Below are positions 9,095-18,811 of a DNA stretch of 36,084 nt, piece after piece. The notes beneath the pieces were generated by a model. That model searched no databases. It was not told where the DNA came from and saw nothing but the letters and a program-made list of their open reading frames with translations. Location: NCBI GenBank assembly GCA_003221985.1, contig QHUQ01000126.1:1-36084 (forward strand). The letters run 5' to 3'. Both the position numbers and the translations under genes were made by a program. The DNA comes from Gemmatimonadota bacterium. Lineage in GTDB: Bacteria; Gemmatimonadota; Gemmatimonadetes; Gemmatimonadales; GWC2-71-9. Within the stretch, counting starts at the first letter, position 1, and each line of letters begins with the position of its first letter.

Positions 9095-9591
9095 GCCTGC
9101 CGCCGTGGGCACAGGTTTCCCCCGAGCGTCGCGCGCATATCGAGCGCGTGGTGGCGTTGCTCGAGACCTGGGCGGATGCGATGCACGTGCCGGCGCAGGA
9201 GCGCGCCAGATGGGTCCGTGCCGGTTGGCTCCATGACGCGCTGCGCGACGCCCCGCTCGGTGATGCCACGGCGCACGGGCCCGCCGCGGCGGATCGCGCG
9301 GCTGCCGACGGCGAACGAGATCGCGGCGTGCTCGACGCCGTCCGCTACCACACCGTCGGCGGCCCCGACTGGGATGACGCAGGGCGCATGTTGTACCTCG
9401 CCGATTTCCTCGAACCGGGCCGTGACAAAACGGTGGCCGCGGATCGCGCCGAGCTGGCGGGGAGAGTGCCTGCGGAGCGGGACGAGGTCCTCCAGGAGGT
9501 GGCGCGCAGGCGCATCGAATGGATGCTGAGGTCGGGCTGGCCCCTGCCCGCGTCGACAGTGGCCTTCTGGAACGCGTTGGTGAAAAGGTGA
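9091..9591 (+). CDS. YqeK-like HD-domain hydrolase
   Basis: 166 residues of HD superfamily. An early His (RAHIERVVALLETWAD), the WLHDALRD metal-binding HD pair, an HGPAAA motif, AVRYHTVG and the closing signature LYLADFLEPGRDK match the YqeK family, whose members cut diadenosine tetraphosphate symmetrically into ADP. The start is GTG in a 4-base overlap with panC. In many bacteria yqeK sits beside nadD and rsfS. Here it follows panC and precedes a LytR_C lipoprotein. The substrate is inferred from family only. Confidence 0.8.
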   Translation: MSLPPWAQVSPERRAHIERVVALLETWADAMHVPAQERARWVRAGWLHDALRDAPLGDATAHGPAAADRAAADGERDRGVLDAVRYHTVGGPDWDDAGRMLYLADFLEPGRDKTVAADRAELAGRVPAERDEVLQEVARRRIEWMLRSGWPLPASTVAFWNALVKR

Positions 9592-9980
9592 TGAGGACGT
9601 TGATACTTGGCGTCGCCGCCCTGGTGGCCGGGTGCGGTGGCGATGGAGCGCCAGCGCATCCCATTCCCGGGGACCGCGGTACGGCGATCACCGTCGAGGT
9701 GCTGAACGCCAATGGGCGTGCCGGCGACGCACGCGTGGGGACGCGACTGCTGCGGGACGCGGGAATCGACGTCGTCTATTTCGGCAACGCGTCGGAGCAT
9801 GGGCTGGACTCGACGCGGATCATTGTGCGGCGCGGCGCCGCGAGGGTGGGTGAGCGCGTGCGCGAGGTGCTGGGGCAGGGACGCGTCCTGGTCGAGCTCG
9901 ACAGCTCCAGGCTACTCGATGTGAGCGTGCTCCTCGGCGCCGACTTTTCTCCTGGCGCGCGCTTCAACTTCCACCCGTAG
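9591..9980 (+). CDS. LytR_C-domain lipoprotein
   Basis: 129 residues. The start ATG shares a base with the previous stop (TGATG). A short lipoprotein signal (MRTLILGVAALVAGC) ends in a lipobox with Cys15. The rest is a LytR C-terminal-type domain: an opening ITVEVLNANGRAGDARVGTRLL, then the GIDVVYFGNAS strand and DSTRIIVRRGAA, ending in LLDVSVLLGADF. Such domains occur on cell-envelope proteins, but their ligand is not settled. The last 69 bases overlap the 3' end of rlmN on the opposite strand, so the two genes converge with no room for separate terminators. Confidence 0.8.
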   Translation: MRTLILGVAALVAGCGGDGAPAHPIPGDRGTAITVEVLNANGRAGDARVGTRLLRDAGIDVVYFGNASEHGLDSTRIIVRRGAARVGERVREVLGQGRVLVELDSSRLLDVSVLLGADFSPGARFNFHP

Positions 9981-10985
9981 CTGGCCGCACGCCGCGCTGA
10001 TGTCGAGGCCGCGGCTGCGCCGCAGGACCGCTTCCACACCATGCTGTTTCAAGCGACGCTCGAACGCGAGCATCTGCGCCCGCGAGCTGGGAGTGAGATC
10101 CGGCGCGCCCCCCGGGTGCAGCGGCAGCAGGTTGACCAGTGCCTCGAGCGGCTGCGCGAGCCTGGCGAGCTGATCCGCCGTGTCGAGCGAGTCATTCTTG
10201 CCGCCGATCAGGACGTACTCGAGCGTCACCCGGCGCCGAAACTGTTGCAACGCCGCCATCAGCTCGGGCAGCGTGTACTTCTTCTCGATCGGCATCAGCT
10301 CCTGGCGCAGCGACCCCGCCGGCGCATGGAGTGACACCGCCAGCCGGAACTGCTCGCTGCGCCGGGCGAACTTCGCGAGGGTCGGCAGAATCCCGACGGT
10401 GGAAACCGTGATGTGTCGGGCGCCGATGCCGAATCCTTCCGGCTGATTGAGGATCGTGAGCGTCGCGTCGACGGCCTCCCAGTTGAGCAGCGGCTCGCCC
10501 ATCCCCATGAACACGATGTTCGTAGGCTTCAATGCGGGATCGCGCACCACCAGCTCCCGCACCTGCGCCACGATCTCGCCCGCCGAGAGATTGCGCCGGA
10601 ATCCCATCCGCCCCGTGGCGCAGAACACGCAGCCGAGCGCGCATCCCGCCTGGGAAGAGATGCACAAGGTCCGTCGCTTCCCCTCCGGAATCAGCACCGA
10701 CTCGATCGCTTCGCCGTCGGCCAACCCCCACAGAAACTTCTCCGTCCCGTCGCTGGATACCTGATGGGTGCGGAGCGTGAGTCGCAGCAGGGGGAACGCG
10801 TCGTCGAGCGCGGCGCGCAGCGGCGCGGGGAGGTCCGTCACGTCAGCCCAGCGGGCTACAGGTCGTTGCCAGAGTCGCGGCAGCACCTGGCGCAGCCGAT
10901 AGGCCGGCTCGGCCCGTTGCGTGAGCCATTCCCCCAATGCGTTGCGCGCGACTTCGGGTGTGAGGCTGAGGAGATCCGCGCTCAC
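9912..10985 (-). CDS. rlmN: Dual-specificity 23S rRNA/tRNA adenine-C2 methyltransferase
   Basis: RlmN is a radical-SAM enzyme that methylates C2 of A2503 in 23S rRNA and A37 in some tRNAs. It has 357 residues from the GTG at 10985, giving MSADLLSLTPEVARNALGEW. The upstream frame is rejected as it runs into the neighbour. The [4Fe-4S] cysteines are C115, C119 and C122 in CALGCVFCATGRMGF. C108 and C333 (DISAACGQLR) correspond to the two catalytic cysteines of the E. coli enzyme. NIVFMGMGEPLLN and LAVSLHAP are also typical. The 25-residue tail after C333 is encoded in the convergent overlap with the LytR_C gene. Its GTG overlaps the stop of the preceding gene (GTGA). Confidence 0.97.
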   Translation of the reverse strand: MSADLLSLTPEVARNALGEWLTQRAEPAYRLRQVLPRLWQRPVARWADVTDLPAPLRAALDDAFPLLRLTLRTHQVSSDGTEKFLWGLADGEAIESVLIPEGKRRTLCISSQAGCALGCVFCATGRMGFRRNLSAGEIVAQVRELVVRDPALKPTNIVFMGMGEPLLNWEAVDATLTILNQPEGFGIGARHITVSTVGILPTLAKFARRSEQFRLAVSLHAPAGSLRQELMPIEKKYTLPELMAALQQFRRRVTLEYVLIGGKNDSLDTADQLARLAQPLEALVNLLPLHPGGAPDLTPSSRAQMLAFERRLKQHGVEAVLRRSRGLDISAACGQLRVEVEARARRKVGAEEHAHIE

Positions 10986-11887
10986 CGGAATCGGACGTCC
11001 ACGCCGACCCGGTACGTCGAGCCAAGATCGTTGACGCCGGCGTCGCGCGTCAGCGTGATGCGGTATTTGCCGACCGCGAGTCGCAGGCCGGCCACGGGCC
11101 GCCACCCCGCCCCGTTTCCGTAGCTCCCTTCACGAGCCAGCATGGCGTCGAACGCGAATGCTTTCGACAACTCGGCCCCGAGTCCAAACTGATGATCGGC
11201 AGTGAATCCGTGCCCAAACGAGATGCCGTAGCGCCCGCGAATCACCGTATTGTTGCTGGTGCCGGGGCTCTTCCACAGGCGCGCCTCGATCCCCGCGTAC
11301 ACGTCCTGGGATGGATCATTGGTCTTCAGCGATGAAAAGAAATGCGTCGCGGCGGCGATGCGCAGTCTATCGCCGGCGAATGAGCGGCCGGCACCGAGAT
11401 CCATCGTCCAGCGATTGGCGCGGGCAACGTCGAGCCGCGTTTCATGGTAGGCGAGCATGGCGCCGACGCTCGTACCGCCGATGACGCGCGACCAGGTGGT
11501 GCCGAGCGCAAACGTATAAATCGGAATCACCGCGCCGGTCGGATCGGGGCTGTCGACGGTCTGCGTGACATCGCTCAAGCCCACGCGGCCGTAGAGGAAT
11601 CCCACTTGGCCGATGCTGCCGGCGCGCGCGCGGACGGCGGCGATCAGCCCGGTGGCATCGACAGCTGCAGGCGTCTGGATGGCCTCCACGGCGAGCTGCA
11701 TGCGGGCACTGTCTTCGGTCTGTGCGGGGTTCCACAGGACCGCGGCGGGCCCGATCGCGAGGGCGGGCGGGGTCGCGAGCGTCGTCGCCGCCACGCGCCA
11801 GAGCGTGGTGCCGGTCGCCTGTTGCGACAGCGCGCGGGATGCGCCGAGCGCCAACAGTCCAACAAGCGCGAGGGCAATGCGTTGCAT
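10982..11887 (-). CDS. Predicted outer-membrane beta-barrel or secreted protein
   Basis: 301 residues with a clear Sec signal (MQRIALALVGLLALGASRALSQ, cleavage near residue 21). The mature part alternates polar and hydrophobic residues in strands typical of outer-membrane barrels (e.g. GQVGFLYGRVGLSDV, VGAMLAYHETRLDV, RITLTRDAG) and ends in R-F-R, close to the usual C-terminal aromatic signature. NPAQTE near residue 53 recalls the NPA motif of PorV/UPF0164-type barrels, but I cannot assign a family. It is first in a two-gene unit with rlmN, reading away from the ptsN-like gene. Confidence 0.7.
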   Translation of the reverse strand: MQRIALALVGLLALGASRALSQQATGTTLWRVAATTLATPPALAIGPAAVLWNPAQTEDSARMQLAVEAIQTPAAVDATGLIAAVRARAGSIGQVGFLYGRVGLSDVTQTVDSPDPTGAVIPIYTFALGTTWSRVIGGTSVGAMLAYHETRLDVARANRWTMDLGAGRSFAGDRLRIAAATHFFSSLKTNDPSQDVYAGIEARLWKSPGTSNNTVIRGRYGISFGHGFTADHQFGLGAELSKAFAFDAMLAREGSYGNGAGWRPVAGLRLAVGKYRITLTRDAGVNDLGSTYRVGVDVRFR

Positions 11888-11893
11888 GCCGAA

Positions 11894-11921
11894 CGTTTAC
11901 CGCGGCATGTGGCGCTGTCAA
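11894..11921 (-). promoter_or_regulatory. Candidate promoter for the outer-membrane protein / rlmN unit
   Basis: On the minus strand TTGACA (11921-11916) is followed after 16 bases by TAAACG (11899-11894). The expected transcript start falls almost at the ATG (11887), so the message may be nearly leaderless. The -10 is a weak match. Confidence 0.35.
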
Positions 11922-11933
11922 CTCAAGTCAACT
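11917..11933. repeat. Two direct GTCAACT heptamers, 10 bases apart, in a divergent promoter region
   Basis: GTCAACT occurs at 11917-11923 and 11927-11933, one helical turn apart, in the 81-base gap between two divergent genes. This overlaps the putative -35 of the minus-strand gene. It could be a regulator site on one face of the helix or simply a duplicated -35 element. Confidence 0.4.
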
Positions 11934-11968
11934 ATCTTCAATCGGTTACGGCACTTGGACATACTCCA

Positions 11969-12427
11969 TTGCGGCTCTCTGAACTGCTGACGCCCGATCG
12001 CATCAGGGTCCCCTTACGGGCCCACAGCAAGGAGGGCGTACTGCGTGAATTGGTGGACCTCCTGGTCGGGGGGAACGGAGCCGCGCCCGACGTGCTCCAA
12101 GCCGTTCTGGAACGGGAGCGGCAGTTCCCGACGGGTATCGGTTACGGCGTGGCGGTACCGCATGGCAAGACGCCGGCACTGACGAATCTGATCGCGGTCG
12201 CCGGGACGACGCCGGCCCCCGTGCCATATGAAACCGTGGATGGCGAGCCCGTGCGGCTCTTTTTCTTGCTCGCCGGACCCGAATCGCAGGCGGGTGTGCA
12301 CGTGAAGGCGTTGAGCCGGATCTCGCGGCTCGTGCGGCGCGAGCCGATTCGTGCACGCCTGCTGGCTGCCACCGACTCAGACGAGTTTTACAGCATCCTG
12401 TGTGAGGCAGAAAGGGGAGGCGCATAA
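11969..12427 (+). CDS. PTS EIIA type-2 domain protein (PtsN-like)
   Basis: 152 residues, the size of EIIA-Ntr. This family accepts phosphate from HPr-type proteins and regulates potassium, nitrogen and stress responses rather than importing sugar. It carries LLTPDRIRVPLRAHSKEGVL, LERERQFPTGIGYGVAVPHGK with the phospho-accepting His65, and LFFLLAGPESQAGVHVKALSRISRLVR. I chose TTG 11969 because it gives the usual MRLSELLTPDRI beginning. Upstream in-frame sequence lies in the promoter gap. aspS follows after 8 bases. Confidence 0.85.
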   Translation: MRLSELLTPDRIRVPLRAHSKEGVLRELVDLLVGGNGAAPDVLQAVLERERQFPTGIGYGVAVPHGKTPALTNLIAVAGTTPAPVPYETVDGEPVRLFFLLAGPESQAGVHVKALSRISRLVRREPIRARLLAATDSDEFYSILCEAERGGA

Positions 12428-12435
12428 ACGCAAGT

Positions 12436-14198
<1,763 letters not shown>

Positions 14199-14202
<4 letters not shown>

Positions 14203-15203
14203 GCGACGACGTCGTCCACCGTCTGTCCGTGGAAGGCGTGGATCCGCTGGCGTTGGCCGGCGTGAACGATGCCAATCTGCTCGAGCTGGCGCGCCGGCTG
14301 GGCGTGCGCGTCTCGCTGCGCGGCGACAGCCTGTCGCTCGCCGGTCCCCCGGCGGCGATCGAGCGCGCCGGCCCCGTGGCGCAGGCGCTGATCGATCTCG
14401 CGCGCATGGGCGAGACGCTCGAGGTGCACGACGTCGAGCGCCTCGTGTCCGACGAAGCCCACGGGGAGCTGGGGCGCCAGGGCGCGGCCCCCGATCCGGT
14501 GAAGATCATCCTCCCCGGGCTGCGGCGCGTCATCCAGCCGAAGACGGCCGGCCAGCGCGAATATCTGCGCTCGATCGCGGAACACGACATCGTCATCGGC
14601 ATCGGTCCCGCCGGAACCGGCAAGACGTATCTGGCGGTCGCGGCCGCGGTCGATGCGCTCGCGCGCAAGCGGGTGCGCCGCATCATCCTGGCGCGGCCCG
14701 CCGTCGAGGCCGGCGAGAATCTCGGCTTTCTGCCCGGCGACCTGCAGGAAAAAGTCGATCCGTATCTGCGGCCGTTGTACGATGCGCTCGAGGACATGAT
14801 GCCGCGGGAGCGCGTCCAGAAGGCGCTCGAGACGCGCACCATCGAAATCGCGCCGCTCGCCTACATGCGCGGCCGGACGCTGAGCGACGCGTTCGTGATC
14901 CTCGACGAGGCGCAGAACGCGACCGGCATGCAGATGAAGATGTTTCTGACGCGCCTGGGCGTGAACTCCCGCGCGGTGATCACCGGCGACAAGACGCAGA
15001 TCGACCTCCCCAATCGCGAGGATTCGGGGCTGCTCCAGGTCGAGCGCATCCTGCCCGGGATCGAAGGCATCGGGTTCTGCTACCTCGGCGATGCGGACGT
15101 CGTCCGTCATCGTTCCCCTCCAGCGCCGCTGACGTCGCGCCGCTGCTCGAGCCCGGCGCGCGTGCCGACAAGGAGATCATCGCACCGTTCAACTTCGTCG
15201 TGA
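14199..15203 (+). CDS. phoH: PhoH-family ATPase, C-terminus replaced by out-of-frame sequence
   Basis: PhoH/YbeZ is a P-loop ATPase thought to act with YbeY in RNA metabolism. It carries an N-terminal KH-like region, Walker A GIGPAGTGKTYLA (near residue 138), ARPAVEAGENLGFLPGDLQEKVDPYLRP, Walker B AFVILDEAQN (near 236) and TGDKTQIDLP. Recognisable homology stops at YLGDADVVRH (base 15110). The usual continuation (PLVQRII...) is missing and 31 unrelated residues (R S P P A P L ...) follow, read in the wrong frame of the neighbouring pgpH gene. An internal deletion that joins the two genes is the simplest reading. See the separate finding. Confidence 0.9.
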
Positions 15204-17224
15204 ACAAGTCGGAAGACGAGCTGCAGCGGGAGTCGGAGGAGCTGGCGGCCTCCGCCAAGCCGATCTACGAGTTCCGCCAGCACGCCTACGACAGCGCCGC
15301 CACCACAATGGCCGCCTTCTTCAGCGCCGTGGACGCGGTGTCGGACCAGGGTCCCCAGGCGATCATCCGCGCCGCCGGCGACTTTGGCGTGCCGCTCTCG
15401 CTGCAGGAGGCCGCGTACCTCGCCAAGGGCGGGAAGCGGCGCGCCCTGCAACAGGCGCTCGAGCGGCTGTTCGATCGCACGTTGGCGCAGGGAGTGACGG
15501 CAGCGGGCGTGCTGCAGGTGGAGCAGTCGCGCGAGCTGATCGTGCGACGCGGATCGACGGAGTCGTCGGTGCAACGCGATCGGGTGCTCACCTTCGCGCA
15601 GTACCTGAATCGGGCGAAGCAGCTGCACCCCGACGCCGGCTCGAGTGTCGGCGACGTGTTGTACCTGAAGCTGGTCCGCCAATTCTTCCGGCCCACGCTG
15701 ATTCCGAAGCAGCTCGAGACGGAGCGGCGGCGCAACGAGCTGCGCGGCAGCGTCGATCCCAGCAAATACATCGTCCGGGCCGGCGACCGCATCGTCGCCC
15801 CGCACGAGATCGTGACCAACGAAGCGCACGAGCGTCTCGTCGCGCTGCACCAGGAGCTGCTGCGCCGCGGCGCCGCGACGACGTACTCGATCCGCGGCGT
15901 GCTCGGACCGCTGCTCCGCGACGCGCTGATCATCTCGATTTTCTGGGTGCTGCTGGTCTTCTACCGGCGCGAGACCTATACCGACCTCAAGCAGGTCGTG
16001 CTGATCGGTGGGCTGTTCGCCGTGCTGCTCGGCCAGGCCGGGCTCGTGGCGCGCTTCTATCCGATGCATCCCGAAGTCGTCTTCATGCCGTTCCTCGCCA
16101 TGATGATGACGGTGTTGTTCAACGGCCGGGTGTCGATGATCGCCGCGATGATTCTGGCCGTCGTGATCGGGCTGCAACCGGTGTTTCACGACGTGCCCGC
16201 GACCTTCCTCTGCGTCGTCGGCGGTGTGACGGCCGCGCTGTCGGTCAAGACGCTGCGCAGCCGCAGCAACTTCTACGCGCCCGTGCTCATCATCGCCGCC
16301 GGGTACTTGAGCGGCGCGCTCGCACTGGGGCTCGCGAGCGGCTGGCCGATCGAGGAAATCGGCCTGCGCGGTCTCTGGGGCGCGTTGAACGGCCTCGTGT
16401 CGGCCGGGCTCACCTTCTTCCTGTTGCCGGTGGCCGAGTCGGTCACGCACATCACGACCGACCTGACGCTGCTCGAGCTGTCGGACCCCAGCCGCCCGCT
16501 GCTGCGCCGGCTGTCGCTGGAGGCTCCCGGCACCTACGCCCATAGCGTCGCGATGGCGAACCTGGTCGAAGCGGCCTGCAATCGCATCGGCGCCAACGGG
16601 CTGCTGGGCCGGGTCGGGTGCTATTACCACGACATCGGCAAGGTCAAGAACCCGCTGTATTTCGTCGAGAACCAGATCCCGGGCAACAACCCGCACGATC
16701 GGCTCAAGCCGCTGCAATCGGCGCAGATCATCAAGGCGCACGTCACCGATGGCCTGGCGCTCGCGGCGGAGGCGGTCCTCCCCGATTCCGTGGCCGCCTT
16801 CATTCCGGAGCACCACGGCACGACGGAGATCACCTACTTCCTCGACAAGGCAAAAAAGACCGACGGCGGTCAGGCCCGGAATCCGGAAGACTTCACCTAT
16901 CCGGGACCGAAGCCGCGGTCGATGGAAACCGCGATCGCGATGATCGCCGATTCCGTTGAGGCCGCGTTGCGCGTGCTCGAGGATCTGACGCCGCAAAAGA
17001 TCGAGGAAGCCATCGACCACATCGTCCGCACCAAGGTCAACGCGGGCCAGCTGGATGAAGCACCGTTGACGTTGCAGCAGATCGAACAAGTGAAGGCCGC
17101 CTTTCTCGTGGTGTTGAGCGGCATGTACCACAATCGCATTGATTACCCGGAGTCCAGTGGCGGCATTGGCGCGGCGTGGCAGCCTCCCCCCGGCCCCCCG
17201 GAAACCGCGCGCTCGTCGCGCTGA
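15107..17224 (+). pseudogene. PgpH-type cyclic-di-AMP phosphodiesterase (7TMR-HD family), 5' end missing
   Basis: About 705 residues of a membrane HD protein. They comprise an extracytoplasmic 7TMR-HDED domain (from FPSSAADVAPLLEPGARADKE to about 16,000), a block of seven hydrophobic segments, and a cytosolic HD domain with HSVAMANLVEAACNRIG, YYHDIGKVKNPLYF and EHHGT. Relatives hydrolyse cyclic di-AMP. The first 40-60 residues, including the start codon and first membrane helix, are absent. The frame emerges at about 15,107 straight out of the phoH coding sequence, with no suitable start codon nearby. The remainder is intact and shows normal codon use, so the damage is recent or a sequence artefact. 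The gene order phoH-pgpH-ybeY-corC is the conventional one. The family assignment is firm. The pseudogene status rests on the junction. Confidence 0.82.
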
Positions 17225-17229
17225 CCGGG

Positions 17230-17257
17230 TGGGGGGGGGGCCGGGCGGGGCGGGGGG
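17230..17257 (+). repeat. G-rich tract between the PgpH-like gene and ybeY
   Basis: A run of ten or more G, then GGG and GGGG blocks and a run of seven G, interrupted by single C residues. It lies in the spacer and may cover the true 5' end of ybeY. Such tracts are prone to sequencing and assembly error and could also form a G-quadruplex in the mRNA. Confidence 0.6.
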
Positions 17258-17261
17258 GCTG

Positions 17262-17636
17262 ATGCGGATCGCACAGCGAGTACTGGCGTGGGAACGCGCG
17301 CCGGCACGGTCGCACATCGATATCACGCTCCTGTCCCCGGGGGCGATGCGGCGGGCCAACCGCCGCGCGACGGGGGGGCGCCGCCGCGGTCTGACCGACG
17401 TGATCGCGTACAGCCTGCCGCAGCCGGACGGGCGACTGCTGGGTGACGTCTACATCTGCCCGGCGGCCGCGGCGCGCGCGGCACAAAACGGCGCGGGGTT
17501 ACACGAGGAGCTGATCCGGCTCGCGGTGCACGGTACGCTCCATGTGCTGGGATACGATCACCCCGCAGGCGTGGGTCGCACGCGATCGCGGATGTGGCGC
17601 CTGCAAGAACGCTACGTAAAACGACTCGTCGCCTAA
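17262..17636 (+). CDS. ybeY: Endoribonuclease YbeY
   Basis: YbeY is a zinc endoribonuclease involved in 16S rRNA 3'-end maturation and ribosome quality control. The diagnostic zinc motif HGTLHVLGYDH (three His in the H-x3-H-x5-H spacing) is present, with LTDVIAYSLPQ and GDVYICPAAA. It has 124 residues from ATG 17262, about 20-30 fewer than usual. The missing N-terminus would fall in the G-rich tract just upstream, so either the true start is GTG 17229 or sequence has been lost there. The next gene overlaps its stop (TAATG). Confidence 0.9.
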   Translation: MRIAQRVLAWERAPARSHIDITLLSPGAMRRANRRATGGRRRGLTDVIAYSLPQPDGRLLGDVYICPAAAARAAQNGAGLHEELIRLAVHGTLHVLGYDHPAGVGRTRSRMWRLQERYVKRLVA

Positions 17637-18811
17637 TGCTCACCGAAGCGGCCTTGCGCATCATTGGGCTCGTCGTCGCCATCAGCGCCGGTGTGTGGGC
17701 CGCGCTGCTCGCCCTGGGTGAGGAGGCAGCGGTGGGCGAAGCACTCCACACGCTGGGTGATGCGCCGCCGGTCGCGGCGGAGCGTCGCGTCCCGCTGCAT
17801 CGCGCCCTCCATATCGCGCGCCTGGCGCTGCTCGTCCTGGGCGCCGTCGCCACCGCCAACGCGGTGGCATGGTGGACCAGGCCCTGGGCGGAAGGATTGC
17901 TGACGCTGTTGCTGGGTACGCTGCTCCTGTTCATCGTCGGTGACGCGCTACCGCGCAGCATCGCGCGCATCGCGCCGGAGCTGTCCGAAGCCGCTTTGCC
18001 GCTCGCCCGCCGCACCCTGGCCCCGTTCGGCCCCTTGCTGTGGCTGCTCGCCTGGGCCGATCGGGGTTTGCACACGCTCGTGGAAACGCCGCGGCCGCTG
18101 CAACCCGATCTCGGCGTTGCGCAGCGCGACATGCTGCTCGGCGTCTTCACGCTGGCCGATACGACCGTGGACGAGGTGATGACGCCGCGCCTCGACATGA
18201 CGGGCGTCGATATTTCGGCATCGACCGAAGAGGTGTTGGACGTATTCCGGCAGAGCCAGCACACTCGGCTCCCGGTGCTCGACGGCTCGCCCGACAACGT
18301 CGCCGGCGTGGTATTCGGAAAGGACCTCGTGCCGATCGCGATGGGCCTCGCGGAGCCGGGCACCCGCTGGCAGACGCTGGTACGGCCGGCGGCGTTCGTC
18401 CCCGAAACCAAGACGCTCGACAACCAGTTGCGCGCCTTCCAGGGAACGCCCGCCCATATCGCCATCGTCGTCGACGAGTTCGGCGGCACGTCGGGACTGA
18501 TTACGCGCGAAGATATTCTCGAGGAAATCGTCGGCGAGATCCGCGACGAGCACGATACCGAGACGGCGCCCGCGATTCGCCAGGATGGCGCGCGGCTCTG
18601 GGTCGACGGCCGTGTGAGCCTCGACGAGCTGTCGGCGGCGCTGGGCACCACCATCGCGCACGCCGAAGTGTCGACGGTCGGGGGGCTCGTGTACTCCGTG
18701 CTGGGCCGCGTGCCGCACCCCGGTGACGAGCTGACGCTGGACGGCTATCGCGTCGTCGTGGAGCGCGTGGAACAGCGCCGCGTCACGCAGGTCTCGTTCG
18801 AGAAGCGATGA
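17636..18811 (+). CDS. CorC/HlyC family protein (CNNM-like, CBS pair), first copy
   Basis: 391 residues. An N-terminal DUF21-type membrane region with about three or four helices (LVVAISAGVWAALLALG, ALLVLGAVATANAVA, LLTLLLGTLLLFIVGD) is followed by a CBS pair (TVDEVMTPRLDMTGVDI to IAIVVDEFGGTSGLITREDILEEIVGEI). It ends in a CorC_HlyC domain (RVSLDELSAALGTT to YRVVVERVEQRRV). The family is tied to Mg/Co efflux or tolerance. Only the sequence type, not the ion, can be read here. The start is ATG, sharing a base with the ybeY stop. Confidence 0.88.
   Translation: MLTEAALRIIGLVVAISAGVWAALLALGEEAAVGEALHTLGDAPPVAAERRVPLHRALHIARLALLVLGAVATANAVAWWTRPWAEGLLTLLLGTLLLFIVGDALPRSIARIAPELSEAALPLARRTLAPFGPLLWLLAWADRGLHTLVETPRPLQPDLGVAQRDMLLGVFTLADTTVDEVMTPRLDMTGVDISASTEEVLDVFRQSQHTRLPVLDGSPDNVAGVVFGKDLVPIAMGLAEPGTRWQTLVRPAAFVPETKTLDNQLRAFQGTPAHIAIVVDEFGGTSGLITREDILEEIVGEIRDEHDTETAPAIRQDGARLWVDGRVSLDELSAALGTTIAHAEVSTVGGLVYSVLGRVPHPGDELTLDGYRVVVERVEQRRVTQVSFEKR

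Noticed and set aside
10986..11105. 40-residue N-terminal extension of RlmN
   Set aside because: It lies inside the coding sequence of the preceding gene and is Arg/His-rich. GTG 10985 gives the normal RlmN start.
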